From positions 21,444,161 through 21,508,160 of the forward strand of contig NC_052046.1 of the NCBI RefSeq assembly GCF_015832195.1: a stretch of 64,000 nucleotides of DNA. Direction: 5' to 3'. How positions within the stretch are numbered: the stretch's first letter is position 1; every line of letters starts with the position of its first letter. The DNA comes from Motacilla alba alba (lineage: Eukaryota; Chordata; Aves; Passeriformes; Motacillidae). Under the pieces are notes generated by a model. It searched no databases. It was not told where the DNA came from and saw only the letters and a program-made list of their open reading frames with translations. Made by a program: the position numbers and the translations under genes. Shown here piece after piece: positions 60,336-64,000 of this stretch.

Positions 60336-63300
60336 GTAAGGTCATGCTTACTATGTTTTCACTTAGTGTTTTTCACTTAGTAGTGCAGGCAGTTCTCTGA
60401 TTTAGTATTCAAGACTCTCTGCAATTGATTTTTGGAACATGTCAGACAGCATGGTAGGGCTTCATAATGTAAGTGGGATCCTTTCCACTTCAGTTATTGG
60501 ATATAATGTACTGGCAGGACCCTCCTGCAGTTTTCTTTCATTCCCTGCTATTGTAGATACTGTGGTATAGAATCCCTTTCATCAACTGAGGAAGCTGCTA
60601 TTTAAAACTAGTTGGTTTTTTCTGTTGTTTTGTTAGACGTCTCCATTTCTTGGGAAGACTGCTCTAGAATTGTAATTGCTTGGTGGTTTTCTCATTTCTT
60701 AACAGTTTCATAATTTTGTTGCACTCAACAGCTGCCAGAACTATAAACAGCTTGAGGTCAGTTCTGCAGTGCCTGATCTGGTGATAAGAGCAGCAGAGGG
60801 ATTAGGCTGTCTGGGCACACAGGTAGTTGCTGTTTTCCTGGGGACCAGAAGGAGCAGAAGAGTTGATTTATTTATACATGGGCATAGCAGTAATGTTGCC
60901 ATACTAGGTTAGTTTGTGTGTGCCGTGTGGGTGTGTTTCTGCTTTTCTTGCCCGTGCTGTGGGAGCTGGGATGGTTCAGATGTGGGAAGTTGCACACACA
61001 GAGCCAGTGTACTTCAGTTGTTCAATTGAACTAATAAGCACTTGCAGAACACAGTGTACACAGGAGGATGGTGTAGACACCCAAATACCATGACAGAGCC
61101 AGCCCGAGTCCAAAAGGCCTGGCAGGCAGCCTAAGCTGATTCTGAGCCACTCTGCTTGCCAATATAAGATCAGTGTTGATGCTGCATACAGCTATTTGGG
61201 GCTGGCAGGCCTTATGTGGAAGACAGCCGGCTGCTAGACTCAAGTTATGCCTGAAATTGTCATAACTGCATTTGCGTCACACTGAATCTGGGCTAGTAAG
61301 TATTTCCAACCTGATTTTGGCTTTGTACTGAGTCCCTTCATCTGTGGCACATTTAATCCACACCTTGGCTCGTTCAGCCATGGGCATTTTGAGATCTGTC
61401 TGTATTTTGTTTTGGAAACACCAAGTCTCAGTGTTCCCAGTTGCTTTTTTTTTGTGATTTGCAGTTCAGAAGGAAAGTAAAAATAAGATACGTGCTCTGA
61501 ATCAGCATGAAAGAGATGTGAGATGTTTAAAAAAAACAAAAAACAGAACAAACAAAGAGGAAGGCTTTAGAAAGAAGGATATCTTAGCATGTCCTGCTTC
61601 TCCTGTTGAATCCAAACTTGTTTTACTCCTTCTCCCTAAGAAGTTCATTCCATGTCTAGTGTGTTGTTCCCTGCTCTATTTACAGGGTTTATATATTTCT
61701 CCACATCATCCAGTTTCTCATATCCTTGTTTTTTCGCTTTCTGGTTTGCATCTTTGTTTATTATCACACATCCAGAAATGCTCTTAAGTCCATCTTGCAG
61801 GCAGTGCAAGACTTGTTAATAATACCTTACACCTTCCATTACAGGCTTGCTAGCTTTCTCCCATCAACCCTGCTCGCAGCATCATCATTCTCTATTAGCT
61901 TTCTAATTGAGGTGCTGAAGTGTGGCCAGTGAAGGGCAGCAAGGCTCATGAAGGGTCTAGAAAATGTATCTAGGAACAGCCAAGGGAGCTGGGTTTGTTT
62001 AGTCTCAAGAAGAGCAGGCTCAGAGGGCACCTTGTCATTCTTACTGAAAGGAAGGTGCCAGGTGGGAGCCGTTCTCTCATATGGCGCCTAAAGTACTACA
62101 GGAAGTAGCCTTGAATTGAGACAGGGGAGATTTGGATTACGTATTTTAAAATTTTTTTCCCCTGTTAGAGTGGTCAGGCATTGGAATAGGCTGTGTAGGA
62201 GGTGGTGGAGTTACCTGGAGGCGTTCAAGAGGTGTTTGGATCTCATGCTGGGTGATGGTTCAGTGGTTTAGAGGTTACAGTGGTGGTGCTAGGTGGATAG
62301 TTGGACTGAATTATCTTAAAGGTTTCTTTGAACTGTGATGATTCTCTGGTTCCAATTCAAATTCTCTCTTGGTGGTCTATTTGCCTATTAGATTATTCTC
62401 CCTAAGTGCTAAGTTTTAATGGGATCTAGTCCAAATCTCTGTTCACTTAGTTCCCACCTTCTGCCACTGGGATTTTATCCTAGGCTACTTGCTCTGCATT
62501 ATCCTTCAAGTAGAGTGATGTGCATCCTGCACCCCTCCTTTTGCTGGGCATGCTGAAGTGAATGGAAGAGCAGCGGTGCAAAGTCCAGATGTGACTGTGT
62601 CTCATAGTTGAGTTTCAGAGCAGCAGTGGCAGGGAAAGCCAGCACAGCTTGCTTCTAGTGTTCTCACTTAAAACAGAATATTTGGGAGGCTTGAACTGGA
62701 TTGTGACAACCCTGCATCATATGTTTCTACAGATACGGGTAGCTTGAGCAAATTTAGGTGTACAGTCCAGCAACCATACGTTTTTCATGCAAGAAGATGT
62801 TAAGCCTAGATCATAAACATAATTGTAAACTTACAGAAACAGTATTTTTTTCTGTAGCATCTCTCTGGGAACTTTTGAATATTACTGTGTGGTATTTTAG
62901 AATATCTGTCTGAAATAGATACTAGGTGGTATCTTCACCACCTAGTGAAGACACCTTCAGCCTCTGTAAGAACATAAAATTGAAGGGAAAATTCCAGCTT
63001 TGTGGTCATCAGACATTTCAGATGCCATGCAGTAAAGCTGGTAAAGTTTTCTGATGTTGGTTTTGTCTCAGGTGTTCATAGCATGTGAAATCCTATTTCA
63101 GTTTACTTGATAATCATATGAATAAAGGTTTTACAGTTTCATATGTGGTAAGAGCTACTGCTAATTATTTAAATATTTTTCTCTATTTGTACATGGAAAA
63201 TGAAATGCAGAGTTGGAAGTGAAGATCAGAAAATAAATTCATTGCGTCTCATTATTCAGACCTGTGTATGTATATGTGTGTCTTTAGGTACTTGTACACA

Positions 63301-64000
63301 CAGACATGCACACATATCCATATGATTAAAATTACCTGTTTTGAAATTGCCTTGTCTTGCTAGTTAGAGGAGGAGAAGCTGTTTATCTGTCACTGCAGCT
63401 GGTCAGGGGATGATAATGTTTTCATGACAAAAGTACATAGAAATCTTGGCACACAACATCATGCTGTTGGCTGCTTTAGTGCCAAGGAGTAACATGTAAG
63501 AGATACAGCTGGGGATAACATGTAAGATGAGAAGAGTGGAGACTGAAATAGCATGTATTATTTAGTTATTGGTTCAGGTTTTTGGGCAGGTTTGCAGCAG
63601 CCTGGGACTTTGAGCTAAAGTAAGGCAGCTTGGACAGTTCATGGGTTTGTGGTTAAGTCCTTTGCAGTAGATTGTACATGATAAAGATTATTTCATGACA
63701 CATGTAAAACTAAGATTGTTTCCATAAGACTCAGAATTCAAAAGATACTTTATTTCAGGTGAGCTGCGGCTCCTCATTATAGCTGCCGCAGTTTTGATGC
63801 TTGCAAAATGAAGCATGGTACCCAATTTCTCAAGCTGCCTTCTGGGTTGGGTTGTTGAATTTCCAAGTCCTGAGTAGCCTGAGGATTTAGGAGAGGACCC
63901 TTGTGACTCAATGTGCAGTCTGAAATGCCATGGAGTTATGTTTGGTTGCAAAACAGTCAGGAAATTAGCTATCTCAGCAGTCTGCCTGGCTTCTTCAGAT
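60336..64000 (+). other. MAST4: MAST4 intron 8, 5' part
   Basis: The phase-0 intron continues past the window edge. It holds a degraded + strand CR1 at about 61920-62352 and a short inverted repeat at 62921-62946. No further MAST4 exon and no other gene is recognised. Confidence 0.8.
61920..62352 (+). mobile_element. Degraded CR1 LINE 3' end
   Basis: The order of CR1 landmarks is kept on the + strand: GTGAAGGGCAGCAAGGCTCA, GAAGGGTCTAGAAAA, TTTAGTCTCAAGAAGAGCAG, GGCATTGGAATAGGCTGTG, AGGAGGTGGTGGAGTTACC, TTGGACTGAATTATCTTAAA and a terminal GATGATTCT. Many substitutions and small indels make it older-looking than the copy at 7000. No open frame of interest. Confidence 0.85.

Noticed and set aside
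59994..60380. 128-codon open frame containing MAST4 exon 8
   Set aside because: Only 60234-60335 is exon; the remainder is read-through into both flanking introns.
60336..64000. Start of the MAST4 kinase domain or the E-F-x-P-E-E-F-Y exon
   Set aside because: I looked for the next conserved MAST exon and did not find it; it must lie beyond the window.

Overview
The window is vertebrate, most likely bird and plausibly songbird-like, genomic DNA. It is AT-rich, with one sharp CpG island, long GT-AG introns, CR1 LINE tails and LTRs that resemble avian endogenous retrovirus families. All convincing coding sequence lies on the + strand and belongs to one gene, the 5' part of MAST4 (microtubule-associated serine/threonine kinase 4). 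The species assignment is an inference from repeat types; the gene assignment comes from the spliced protein.

Layout. Bases 1-1740 are non-coding flank, or intron of a longer MAST4 transcript. A CpG island with GC boxes and a CCAAT box (about 1740-2340) drives the first exon of a short MAST4 isoform, with the start codon at 2124. Seven more coding exons follow: 32369-32457, 44149-44218, 48046-48124, 54117-54274, 55528-55603, 57046-57255 and 60234-60335. A likely 21-nt cassette microexon lies at 47298-47318. All junction phases agree, and the joined frame is open for 292 codons without the microexon. It covers the isoform-specific N-terminus, the Ser/Pro-rich MAST N-terminal region and most of the helical DUF1908 domain. 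The kinase and PDZ domains lie beyond 64000.

The introns (about 30.2, 11.7, 3.8, 6.0, 1.3, 1.4, 3.0 and more than 3.7 kb) hold transposon remains. These are three CR1 fragments (7000-8441 interrupted, 54713-54840, 61920-62352) and several LTRs that all read on the minus strand, antisense to MAST4. Two LTRs of one family are nested in older elements: one in a CR1 with a 6-bp target duplication, one in another LTR with a 5-bp duplication. The rest is AT-rich intron with T/G-rich low-complexity tracts, microsatellites and G-run clusters.

I see no tRNA, rRNA, CRISPR array or second protein-coding gene. No new multi-gene system is evident. The observations most worth checking are the microexon, the short upstream ORF with a strong start context, two cryptic exon candidates (23266-23392 and 46637-46709), the nested LTRs and the uniform antisense LTR orientation.
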